This document shows positions 1 to 6,166 of a stretch of DNA of 7,447 nucleotides, in pieces. Under the pieces are notes generated by a model, which was not told the origin of the DNA, did not search any database, and saw only the letters and a program-made list of their open reading frames with translations. Each line of letters begins with the position of its first letter. Position 1 is the stretch's first letter. Source of the DNA: Coriobacteriales bacterium. GTDB taxonomy: Bacteria > Actinomycetota > Coriobacteriia > Coriobacteriales > UBA8131. The stretch lies in contig JAISJA010000050.1 of the NCBI GenBank assembly GCA_031261765.1, forward strand, positions 1-7,447, in the 5' to 3' direction. A program made the translations under genes and the position numbers.

Positions 1-1163
1 GGCAACAGCACCTGCTTAACGCGCGCGACTATGCCTTTGGCGATAAGCCCGACGCGCAACGCCTTTATGCCGCCGGCCGTGGAACCTGAGCTACCGCCTA
101 CGGCCATGGAAAGCGCTATTAGGAAAAACGCTCCGCTTGTCATTAAAGTCGCCATCTGGTTAGACGAAAGCACCTGGTATCCCGTGTTGGTAGTGGCGCT
201 TATTATCGTGAATATCCCGCGCCTTATGAGCCCAAGGTAGTCGGTTAGGAAGTTCCCGGCCATCATGGCGGCGACGAACACCACGACCATGGCCAATATC
301 CATATCGCTAAAGAGCGTATCTCTATGTCGCGCAAGAACTCGCGCCAGCCGGTCTTCTGCACGTACGCGAACAGGCCGAAGTTAACCGTGCCCAAACACA
401 TTATGACCATTGTGACTATCTCGAACGGCCATGAATGGTAATAGCTGACCGACAGCGATTGGACCGCGAAACCGCCCGTGTCGTATGAGCCTATGGTTAT
501 CCACAGGCCATGGAAGAAACTACGTATGGGGTCCATACCAACGCTCATGGCCACGACCCCCAACACCAGGGTACCGGCGATGACGATCATGAAGGCGAAG
601 CGCATTATGAACTGCGTGGTCTTGCGCATGTTAGGCAGTATGGCCTCTTCGCGCCCCTCTGAGTTATAAAAAGACGTGCCGGTCTTCGTGAACAGGCCAA
701 GCGACAGTGCTATGACCAGTATGCCCTGGCCACCAAGGAACTGGATGCCGCAGCGCCACATGCTGTCCGCCATGGACATATGGTCTATGTCCAACGTAAG
801 CGACAGGCCTGTCGTGGTGAAACCGCTAACACACTCGAACACAGAGTCCAGAAACGACGCGTAGTGCCCGCTTAAGTACAAAGGAATCGCCGAGAAAAGC
901 GCGCCTACCACCCACGCGAGCCCGGTTATGGCTATGGCCTGCATACGAGTGAGGCGCTTTGGATTGGCCTTGCAGAGCCTTAGCAAAGAGCCTATGAAGA
1001 ACGCCACGCCTATGCCTACTATATAGTGCGTGGCCACGGCCCACTCGCCAAACAGGCACGCCACTATAAGCGGGACCAGCATGGTCACGCTAAGGAATAT
1101 GATGAGCATGCCAAGGTAGTGCGCAATGGCAAACAGGTCATCGGTGTGGAAGCGTTGCAACAT
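1..1163 (-). CDS. trkH: TrkH-family potassium uptake channel subunit (C-terminus beyond left edge)
   Basis: Membrane subunit of a Trk/Ktr-type K+ uptake system, which in known systems works with a cytoplasmic TrkA/KtrA RCK protein; no trkA lies in this window. My reading of the minus strand gives 387 residues starting MLQRFHTDDLFAIAHYLG, with no stop before the edge. The family is usually about 450-500 residues, so perhaps 60-100 are missing. All four pore-loop filter regions are visible with their glycines: FTTTGLS (115-121), YDTGGFA (227-233), ATTNTGYQ (323-330) and GGSSGSTAGGIK (356-367). FLGGQG (142-147) is also typical. Hydrophobic spans fill most of the rest. The ATG at 1163 is the first start after an in-frame TAG. 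There is no Shine-Dalgarno, but a TAAAAT box lies 8 nt upstream, which suggests a leaderless start. The gene lies 34 bp after the small membrane protein gene. Function is secure as a K+ (possibly Na+-coupled) transporter. Confidence 0.93.
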   Translation of the reverse strand, partial: MLQRFHTDDLFAIAHYLGMLIIFLSVTMLVPLIVACLFGEWAVATHYIVGIGVAFFIGSLLRLCKANPKRLTRMQAIAITGLAWVVGALFSAIPLYLSGHYASFLDSVFECVSGFTTTGLSLTLDIDHMSMADSMWRCGIQFLGGQGILVIALSLGLFTKTGTSFYNSEGREEAILPNMRKTTQFIMRFAFMIVIAGTLVLGVVAMSVGMDPIRSFFHGLWITIGSYDTGGFAVQSLSVSYYHSWPFEIVTMVIMCLGTVNFGLFAYVQKTGWREFLRDIEIRSLAIWILAMVVVFVAAMMAGNFLTDYLGLIRRGIFTIISATTNTGYQVLSSNQMATLMTSGAFFLIALSMAVGGSSGSTAGGIKALRVGLIAKGIVARVKQVLL

Positions 1164-1171
1164 ATTAGGGG

Positions 1172-1177
1172 ATTTTA
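1172..1177 (-). promoter_or_regulatory. Putative -10 box for trkH (TAAAAT), leaderless start
   Basis: TAAAAT on the minus strand is followed by 8 nt and then the trkH ATG at 1163. No convincing -35 hexamer is present and no Shine-Dalgarno lies before the ATG. The spacing matches the MFS gene and is within 1 nt of the amidohydrolase and response-regulator genes. Transcription would begin at or within a base or two of the start codon. This is inference from a short motif. Confidence 0.45.
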
Positions 1178-1197
1178 CCTACCTGATAATCCAATAC

Positions 1198-1341
1198 CTA
1201 GCCGAACAGGAACCGTTCCACTATGACGACGGCTATCAGGAACGCCAAGAACAGCGCTACTACTATCACGATAGCAACGTAGCTTTTCAGCAACGTTCGA
1301 ATTGGCACCGGCTTGGCGCGCGATATGTGATGTCTTGCCAT
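1198..1341 (-). CDS. Small single-span membrane protein, 47 aa, unknown function
   Basis: I do not recognise this gene. It encodes 47 residues, MARHHISRAKPVPIRTLLKS followed by a hydrophobic stretch (about 21-41, rich in V, I, A, L, F) and the tail VERFLFG. The basic head before a single membrane helix predicts an N-in, C-out protein with almost no external domain. Its ATG (1341-1339) overlaps the TGA of the amidohydrolase as TGATG, an arrangement typical of translational coupling. AGGGG lies 3 nt upstream of the ATG and may act as a weak Shine-Dalgarno. It ends 34 bp before trkH. The coupled start, the clean TM pattern and the ATA-rich codon use like its neighbours support a real gene. A role as a small partner of TrkH, or of another membrane complex, is possible but only suggested by position. 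Confidence 0.6.
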   Translation of the reverse strand: MARHHISRAKPVPIRTLLKSYVAIVIVVALFLAFLIAVVIVERFLFG

Positions 1342-2846
1342 CAGCCCCTGAGCTTTAAGCGCATTTCCTCCGCGCGTGCGAACACGCGGTCCACGTCTAT
1401 ATCGTGCCTGTGCTGGCCGTCATATACGATCTCGCCGTTTATCATTGTCATTAATATGTTGTCCGGAGTGGCCGTATGCACTACGGCGGCGTTTGGATCA
1501 TGTGTGGGCGCCTGGTTGGAATTGGATAAGTCAATGGCTATGACGTCAGCGACCTTGCCGGCGTCCAGCGAACCCAGCCGGTCGTCCATGCGCAACGCCC
1601 TCGCGCCTCCAAGCGTGGCCATGTACATCATCTCGGCCGCGGACAGGAACCTTGAGCGCCTGCCTATGGCCCGCTGTATGAGAAGGCCGATGCGCATCTC
1701 CTGGAACATGTCCGTAGCGTCAGTAGCGGCCGGCGAGTCCGTGCCCAGGCCTATGCGCATGCCGGCGCGCACGAATTTCATGAGCGGGGCTATGCCCATT
1801 CCAAGTTGCGCGTTACAACGTGAGCAAATGGATATAGCGACGTCACGGTCGGCCAGTTTCTCTATGTCGTTGTCGTCTACGTGCACGCAATGTATGGCAA
1901 GCACGTTGGGAGCGTCCAGGACGCCCCAGTTCAATATATATTGCACCGGGCTCACGCCCGTCGCCAGCCATGGCGGCATGTCTATACCAAAGCCGCGTTC
2001 CTGCTCGGTAGCGTGTACCGAGAACGGGGACGATCCATAGCGTATGAAATCGTATTCCTCTTTGCTGCCGGCCAGATGCAACGCGACGGGAGTGCCATCC
2101 TCGGCGAAGTCCGCGACTTTCTCGAACACCAACGGATGGCATTGGTATAGGGCTGACGGAGCGACGCCTATCTGTAAAAGCCCGCTTGCGGCCGCGCCTG
2201 CGCCGAACGTCTCTTGCGCGCTGTTGTCCTTGTTGGTTTGATCGGCCAGCTGCTCTGCGCTTATCGCCTTGAACATGTTCGTGACGTTTGAGTCGTTTTG
2301 AATGGCGTGCACTATCTCGTCTGCGCGCGCGGCCTGCTTTACCTGCTCGCGCCAGCCGTACACGTCGTCTACGGCCGCGCTGAACACGTCATCTACGGCT
2401 TGGCGGTCCATGGTGGCTATCTCGCGGTATATGACCCCATGCGTGCCAACCGCGGCGGCGGCCCTGAACGCGGCACCGGTATTGGTTATGTCAGCTATGG
2501 ACGTTATACCGCAGCGAACGGACTCTAAGGCGCCAAGTAGCGCGGAGTCATTCCAATCCTCCAGCGTGAACAGTTTTTCCTTCTCGGCAAGGTGCATTTT
2601 CCAGGCCGCGTACGGCGAGTCGTTTATGAGCCCGCGCATGGCGGAGTACTCAAGATGCGTATGTGTGTCTATGAAACCCGGCATGAGGGCGGCAAGACCG
2701 AAGTCGTGTACGGGCTCGTCTGGATATTTCGTGCGCAACCTCGTCGCGTAGTCAACGTCTTTTATCAACCCGTCTGAAACCAGCACGGCGCCGTTCTCTA
2801 TTGGCGGGGAACTTATGGGAATAACATATCTGGCTAGTAATAACAT
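1341..2846 (-). CDS. Amidohydrolase, MTA/SAH deaminase-like (atypical active site)
   Basis: Metal-dependent hydrolase of the amidohydrolase superfamily, in the group with MTA/SAH deaminases and chlorohydrolases; cytoplasmic. Residues are numbered from the upstream ATG at 2852 (503 aa). The N-terminal beta segment ends in GFIDTHTHLE with metal ligands H64 and H66. H259 (VALHLAG), H321 (AIHCVH) and D372 (GLGTDSP) complete the metal site. ARALRMDDRLGSLDAGKVADVIAID (418-441) is the usual C-terminal return to the beta sandwich. Deaminases of this group normally have HxxE at the third metal His and a PHA motif before it. Here these read HLAG (Gly at 262) and APSAL (Ser at 233), so the substrate may differ or activity may be altered. 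A polar Asn/Asp/Gln-rich stretch (about 183-215) looks like an insertion. I prefer the ATG at 2846 because a TATAAT box lies 7 nt upstream and family members start near MLLLARYVIP. The fold is secure, the substrate is not. Confidence 0.88.
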   Translation of the reverse strand: MLLLARYVIPISSPPIENGAVLVSDGLIKDVDYATRLRTKYPDEPVHDFGLAALMPGFIDTHTHLEYSAMRGLINDSPYAAWKMHLAEKEKLFTLEDWNDSALLGALESVRCGITSIADITNTGAAFRAAAAVGTHGVIYREIATMDRQAVDDVFSAAVDDVYGWREQVKQAARADEIVHAIQNDSNVTNMFKAISAEQLADQTNKDNSAQETFGAGAAASGLLQIGVAPSALYQCHPLVFEKVADFAEDGTPVALHLAGSKEEYDFIRYGSSPFSVHATEQERGFGIDMPPWLATGVSPVQYILNWGVLDAPNVLAIHCVHVDDNDIEKLADRDVAISICSRCNAQLGMGIAPLMKFVRAGMRIGLGTDSPAATDATDMFQEMRIGLLIQRAIGRRSRFLSAAEMMYMATLGGARALRMDDRLGSLDAGKVADVIAIDLSNSNQAPTHDPNAAVVHTATPDNILMTMINGEIVYDGQHRHDIDVDRVFARAEEMRLKLRG

Positions 2847-2853
2847 GCACATT

Positions 2854-2859
2854 ATTATA
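2854..2859 (-). promoter_or_regulatory. Consensus -10 box for the amidohydrolase gene (TATAAT)
   Basis: A perfect TATAAT on the minus strand is followed by AATGTGC (7 nt) and then ATG at 2846. The in-frame ATG at 2852 lies too close to the -10 box to be in the transcript if this promoter is used, so the leaderless ATG at 2846 would be the true start. No clear -35 element lies 16-19 bp upstream. Confidence 0.55.
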
Positions 2860-2922
2860 TAGCAATATCAGATGGATGCGGCGTGGGTTTGACGTTACGG
2901 GCGTATAAGACGGTGCGCGTGG

Positions 2923-2940
2923 CTTTAAGATACCTTTCAG
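2923..2940 (+). promoter_or_regulatory. Tandem direct repeat with 11-bp period, candidate response-regulator box
   Basis: CTTTAAG (2923-2929) and CTTTCAG (2934-2940) match at 6 of 7 bases and are spaced 11 bp start to start. This is the geometry of a Pho box, where OmpR/PhoB-type regulators bind head to tail. The pair ends 11 bp before the TAGAAT -10 box of the response-regulator gene, where a -35 element would sit, and no good -35 is present. This fits an activator site used for autoregulation. The sequence similarity is short, so the call is tentative. Confidence 0.4.
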
Positions 2941-2951
2941 TATAAACGTTG

Positions 2952-2957
2952 TAGAAT
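2952..2957 (+). promoter_or_regulatory. Putative -10 box for the response-regulator operon (TAGAAT)
   Basis: TAGAAT is followed by GTATGAC (7 nt) and then ATG at 2965, the same spacing as for the divergent amidohydrolase gene. It overlaps the alternative upstream ATG at 2956, which would then be excluded from the mRNA. TATAAA at 2941-2946 is an alternative -10 box and would fit the ATG at 2956. Confidence 0.45.
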
Positions 2958-2964
2958 GTATGAC

Positions 2965-3648
2965 ATGAACGTATTACTGGTAGAAGACCAACAACGCCTT
3001 GCCAGGGCACTGGCCGCCATATTGGAGGAAGCCGGGTGCCACGTGGACATGACGTTTGACGGGCTAAGCGGACTTGACTACGCCCTGCATGAGAGCTATG
3101 ACGCCATAGTGCTTGACGTCATGCTTCCAAAGAAAGACGGTTTCGAGGTCATAAAGGAGCTCAGGCGCGAGAACAGCGAGGTGCCCGTCATAATGCTGAC
3201 CGCGCGCGACACGCTTCAAGACAAGGTAACCGGGCTTGACCTTGGCGCGGACGACGATCTTACGAAGCCGTTCCAGCCAACCGAGCTTTTGGCACGCCTG
3301 CGCGCGCTTACAAGGCGCCAGGGGCAGGTCATAGTCGAAACGCTTGAGGCCGGCAACACGGTGTTAGACCTGCAAACGGCCGATCTGGTCATTAAGGGAA
3401 ACGAACACGAGCCGGTGCATTTATCACAACGCGAATTCGAGGTATGCAAGTGGTTCATGGCCAACGTCGATAAGACCATATCCAAAGCCGCCCTGCACTC
3501 GCACGTATGGGGTATGGACACTGACACATATGAGAACAGCGTTGAGGCTTACGTGTCGTTTCTGCGCAAGAAGCTTAAGTTCATAAAGTCCAACCTGCAG
3601 ATAAAGACCTTGCGCATGATGGGCTACCGCATGGAAGTGTCAGACTAG
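2965..3648 (+). CDS. OmpR/PhoB-family response regulator
   Basis: Cytoplasmic transcription regulator activated by phosphotransfer from the kinase encoded next to it. Residues are numbered from the alternative ATG at 2956 (230 aa). The receiver domain (about 4-118) has the acidic pair E10/D11, phosphoacceptor D54 (IVLDVMLP), T82 (MLTAR) and K104 (TKPF). A winged-helix DNA-binding domain follows (about 133-227), with LSQREFEV, the recognition-helix stretch YENSVEAYVSFLRKKL and the closing MMGYRM hairpin typical of the family. Position 101, three before the lysine, is Asp, giving GADDDLTKPF where GADDYLTKPF is usual; this is the switch aromatic of receivers (CheY Y106). The start at 2965 (MNVLLVEDQ) matches family starts and lies 7 nt after a TAGAAT box. 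The histidine kinase gene follows after 87 bp. The direct repeat upstream suggests autoregulation. The target genes are not known. Confidence 0.95.
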   Translation: MNVLLVEDQQRLARALAAILEEAGCHVDMTFDGLSGLDYALHESYDAIVLDVMLPKKDGFEVIKELRRENSEVPVIMLTARDTLQDKVTGLDLGADDDLTKPFQPTELLARLRALTRRQGQVIVETLEAGNTVLDLQTADLVIKGNEHEPVHLSQREFEVCKWFMANVDKTISKAALHSHVWGMDTDTYENSVEAYVSFLRKKLKFIKSNLQIKTLRMMGYRMEVSD

Positions 3649-3660
3649 CCCTTTAGATAC

Positions 3661-3674
3661 GCGCCCTAGGGCGC
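3661..3674. repeat. 14-bp perfect palindrome between regulator and kinase genes
   Basis: GCGCCCTAGGGCGC is self-complementary and starts 12 bp after the response-regulator stop. As RNA it could form a 5-bp GC stem with a CTAG loop. No U-tract follows, so it is not a standard terminator. It could be a weak attenuator, a processing site or a dimeric protein site. The rest of the 87-bp gap shows only an AT-rich stretch before the kinase start. Confidence 0.4.
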
Positions 3675-3720
3675 CACAGCACACGTTACCTCTGCCGAAC
3701 CGCTATTTAGCGCATACGGT

Positions 3721-3726
3721 TAATAT
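3721..3726 (+). promoter_or_regulatory. Possible -10 box for the histidine kinase gene (TAATAT)
   Basis: TAATAT lies 9 nt before the kinase ATG at 3736, and no Shine-Dalgarno is visible. It is part of a short direct repeat, TTAATATG, at 3720-3727 and 3731-3738; the second copy contains the start codon. The spacing is slightly longer than at the other genes here. The kinase may also be read from the regulator promoter. Confidence 0.3.
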
Positions 3727-3735
3727 GGTATTAAT

Positions 3736-4875
3736 ATGACTACAGACAACCAATCAACTGTCTTACGGAAACTACGGCGCCGCTTCGTGGTCATCACCAT
3801 GGGCCTTGCCAGCCTTGTACTGGCCGTGGTGCTTGCCATAAGCGTGGTCTCCGGCTACCAGGCACAGCGCGGCCAGATAGACCGTGCAATGTCGTATGCC
3901 GGGATACCGCTAAACGACGATGATGGCATCTCAGGCCAGCAGGGAATATTCGGACAGCAGATACTGAACCAGCAGATACGACCGCTTATGGACGAGATGA
4001 ACTCCAAGCTTGTTGGCGACACGTTACAGCAGGTGGGCATCGCGCTTATCATATGGGTGCTTGGCGTCGCGGCGTTCCTTGGCATAAGCGTGTTTCTGTC
4101 GAGAATAGCGCTCAAACCGGTGGAGGTGGCATGGGCACGCCAGAAGCAGTTCATAGCCGACGCCTCCCATGAGCTGAAAACGCCGCTTACGGTAATATTG
4201 GCCAACAACAATATAATGCTCGCTCACCCGGAGCGCTCGATAGACGACAACTCGCAGGGGATAGAGAGCACGCAGCTTGAAGCCGAACGTATGAACGGCC
4301 TTGTGCGCGACCTGCTTATGCTGGCACAGACCGACATGGCGTCGGGCAACGGGGGAAAGCGCGTAAGCGGCTTGATTGGCGCCGGCGGCGCTGATGGCGC
4401 GGGTAGCGTAAGCGAAACGCAAACATTGGATTTAAGCGAGCTTACGAACCGTAGCATATTGCAATTCGACGCCGTGTTCTTCGAGCGCGGCATAAACCAG
4501 ACCGACGACATAGACGACGGCATAGCCATACGCGGCAATGAGAAGCAGCTGAACCGTCTTCTTGCCATACTGTTTGACAACGCGAGCAAATATTGCAAAC
4601 CGGCAGGACAGCCCTGGATCCACGTGTCGCTTAAACGCTCGGGTGATGGCAAGCATACCGCCGTGTTAAGCGTGTCAAATAGCGGGACCCCTATTCCGGC
4701 AGATAAGATACCACACTTGTTCGAGCGCTTCTATCGTGGCGATGAGGCTCATAGCGATGCAGAAGGGTACGGTCTGGGCCTTAGCCTGGCCCGAAACATA
4801 GTGGAGGCCCACGGCGGCGGCATATCCGTCGCGAGCACCGCCGCAAACGGCACTACTTTCACCGTGCTTCTTTAG
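3736..4875 (+). CDS. Sensor histidine kinase of the two-component pair, no HAMP domain
   Basis: Membrane-bound sensor kinase, 379 aa, the likely partner of the response regulator just upstream. TM1 covers about 17-40, and a short extracellular segment of about 58 residues (41-98) is Gln-rich (GQQGIFGQQILNQQIR). TM2 is about 99-121. Only about 24 residues separate TM2 from the phosphorylated His, so there is no room for a full HAMP domain. The H-box FIADASHELKTPLTVI gives H145. A Gly-rich stretch (about 203-226) links the dimerisation helices to the ATPase domain. The N-box has N282 (LFDNASKYC), the G1 region reads SVSNSGTPI with Asn where many kinases have Asp, the F-box is HLFERFYRGD, and the G2 box is GYGLGLSLARNIVEAHGG (344-361). 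No start-site Shine-Dalgarno is seen. The small outer loop suggests sensing in or at the membrane. The ligand is unknown. Confidence 0.94.
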   Translation: MTTDNQSTVLRKLRRRFVVITMGLASLVLAVVLAISVVSGYQAQRGQIDRAMSYAGIPLNDDDGISGQQGIFGQQILNQQIRPLMDEMNSKLVGDTLQQVGIALIIWVLGVAAFLGISVFLSRIALKPVEVAWARQKQFIADASHELKTPLTVILANNNIMLAHPERSIDDNSQGIESTQLEAERMNGLVRDLLMLAQTDMASGNGGKRVSGLIGAGGADGAGSVSETQTLDLSELTNRSILQFDAVFFERGINQTDDIDDGIAIRGNEKQLNRLLAILFDNASKYCKPAGQPWIHVSLKRSGDGKHTAVLSVSNSGTPIPADKIPHLFERFYRGDEAHSDAEGYGLGLSLARNIVEAHGGGISVASTAANGTTFTVLL

Positions 4876-4878
4876 CCT

Positions 4879-4889
4879 GTCTGCCAGAC
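4879..4889. repeat. Short inverted repeat after the histidine kinase gene
   Basis: GTCTGCCAGAC is a perfect 5-bp inverted repeat around one central base, 4 bp after the kinase stop. It is too short and lacks a U-tract for a terminator. It may be an operator half-site pair for the MFS gene, or chance. Apart from the -10 box, the rest of the 65-bp gap is unremarkable. Confidence 0.2.
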
Positions 4890-4926
4890 GCGTCGGTAAG
4901 GCCACTACGCATTCGGCGCTTTGGGG

Positions 4927-4932
4927 TATGAT
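4927..4932 (+). promoter_or_regulatory. Putative -10 box for the MFS gene (TATGAT)
   Basis: TATGAT is followed by TTTTATCT (8 nt) and then the ATG at 4941, with no Shine-Dalgarno. The spacing equals that at trkH and supports a leaderless mRNA for the transporter, separate from or in addition to readthrough from the kinase gene. No clear -35 element is visible. Confidence 0.45.
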
Positions 4933-4940
4933 TTTTATCT

Positions 4941-6155
4941 ATGGCAGAAAATATTGACAAGCACATAGCAGCCGGCAAACGCATGCTGGAACCCGACGCC
5001 GGCCTGCCGGTATACCTGCTGTGGATATTCGCCATCCTGGCCGGTATATCGGTCGCGAACATATATTATATACAGCCGCTTTTGAACATGGTCAAAAGCG
5101 AGCTTGTGTTAAACGACTTCCAGGCAAGCCTGATATCCCTTGCCAACCAGGGAGGATACGCCATAGGATTGTTCCTTATCATTCCCTTGGGAGACCTGCT
5201 GCAGCGCAAGCGCGTCATATTGGTCAACATAGTCATACTAATGGTCGCGCTTGTAAGCGTGGCGCTGTCGCATAACGTCGTTATCATCATAATCGCGTCT
5301 TTGGCGGCCGGCGCCTGTTCGGTGACGCCGCAGCTGCTCATTCCCATAGCGTCCCAGTTCTCAAAACCTGCCGATAAGGGCAAGAACATGGGCATCGTGC
5401 TGACCGGGCTTTTAGTGGGCATAATAGGCGCCCGGGTAATCAGCGGCACGTTCGGGCAGTTCCTGGGTTGGCGCAGTATATACTTCATCGCGGCGGCGCT
5501 TATGCTGGCCTCGGGGGTAACGGTGCTGGCGGCCGTGCCGCGTATCGCGTCCAACGACTTCCGTGGAGGCTATATAGCGCTTATGCGCTCGGTCCTGTCG
5601 CTGCCGCGCAAGTATCCGCGCCTCATGCTGTATGCGACGCGTTACGCGCTATGCTTTGCCTCGCTGCTGGCCATGTGGACCACGCTTACGTTCAAGATGG
5701 GCCTGCCGCCTTTTAACGCCCCGGCGGGAATAATCGGTCTGTTGGGAATCTGCGGGATCGCAGGCGCGCTCACTGCGTCGTTTATCGGCAAATATACGGA
5801 ACGGCTGGGATCAAGGCGGTTCAACCTCATAGGCTGCGGAGCGGGCCTGTTGGCATGGATATGCTTCTTCGTTGGACAGGACAGCTACGTTGGCATTATC
5901 GCCGGCATTATCATAATAGACGTTGGTATGCAGTTCATAAGCCTTGGCAACCAGACCTCGGTATTCGCGTTGGAGCCTAAGTCGTCCAATAGGCTTAACA
6001 CCGTTTATATGACGACGGGGTTCGTAGGCGGTGCGCTGGGCACGTTTTTGTCTGGCGCGGCCTGGCACTTGTTCGCCTGGCCGGGCGTCTGTGCCACGGG
6101 TGCCGTGCTGGTTTTGTGCTCTCTGGCCATTACGCTCGCGGCGCGGCGGTTCTAA
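4941..6155 (+). CDS. MFS transporter, probable drug/metabolite exporter
   Basis: Inner-membrane secondary transporter of the major facilitator superfamily, 404 aa, a usual length for a 12-span member. The first span is about 24-48 (ending NIYYIQPLL). Motif A is in the loop after TM2, GDLLQRKR (84-91). GIIGARVISGTFGQFLGWRSIY (160-181) matches the TM5 motif-C region of proton-coupled antiporters, which favours export. A hydrophilic central loop lies at about 200-226. LEPKSSNRLNTVYMTTGFVGGALG (345-367) is characteristic of a group of predicted exporters related to E. coli YgaY, from memory. A 20-residue polar head precedes TM1. The gene ends with tandem stops TAA TAA. It follows the two-component genes on the same strand after 65 bp, so control by them is plausible. 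The substrate cannot be told from sequence. Confidence 0.9.
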   Translation: MAENIDKHIAAGKRMLEPDAGLPVYLLWIFAILAGISVANIYYIQPLLNMVKSELVLNDFQASLISLANQGGYAIGLFLIIPLGDLLQRKRVILVNIVILMVALVSVALSHNVVIIIIASLAAGACSVTPQLLIPIASQFSKPADKGKNMGIVLTGLLVGIIGARVISGTFGQFLGWRSIYFIAAALMLASGVTVLAAVPRIASNDFRGGYIALMRSVLSLPRKYPRLMLYATRYALCFASLLAMWTTLTFKMGLPPFNAPAGIIGLLGICGIAGALTASFIGKYTERLGSRRFNLIGCGAGLLAWICFFVGQDSYVGIIAGIIIIDVGMQFISLGNQTSVFALEPKSSNRLNTVYMTTGFVGGALGTFLSGAAWHLFAWPGVCATGAVLVLCSLAITLAARRF

Positions 6156-6166
6156 TAAACAAGCTA

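Noticed and set aside
31..1059. Several short open frames over the left 1 kb
   Set aside because: They are shadows of the minus-strand trkH frame, which is open from 1163 to the left edge and carries all four pore-loop motifs.
1126..2040. A 304-codon plus-strand open frame over the amidohydrolase gene
   Set aside because: It is antisense to a well-supported amidohydrolase with all metal ligands. Its translation is rich in Ser, Arg, Met and Cys with no recognisable domain.
2889..2909. TTGACG and TATAAG as a plus-strand sigma-70 promoter
   Set aside because: The two hexamers are only 9 bp apart, far short of the usual 16-18 bp.
3725..3739. A four-codon upstream ORF (M-V-L-I) overlapping the kinase start as ATGA
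   Set aside because: It has no ribosome site and arises from the TTAATATG direct repeat. It is likely chance.
4024..4656. Minus-strand open frames (132, 142 and 74 codons) over the histidine kinase gene
   Set aside because: They are opposite strongly conserved kinase motifs and show no domain or start signal of their own.
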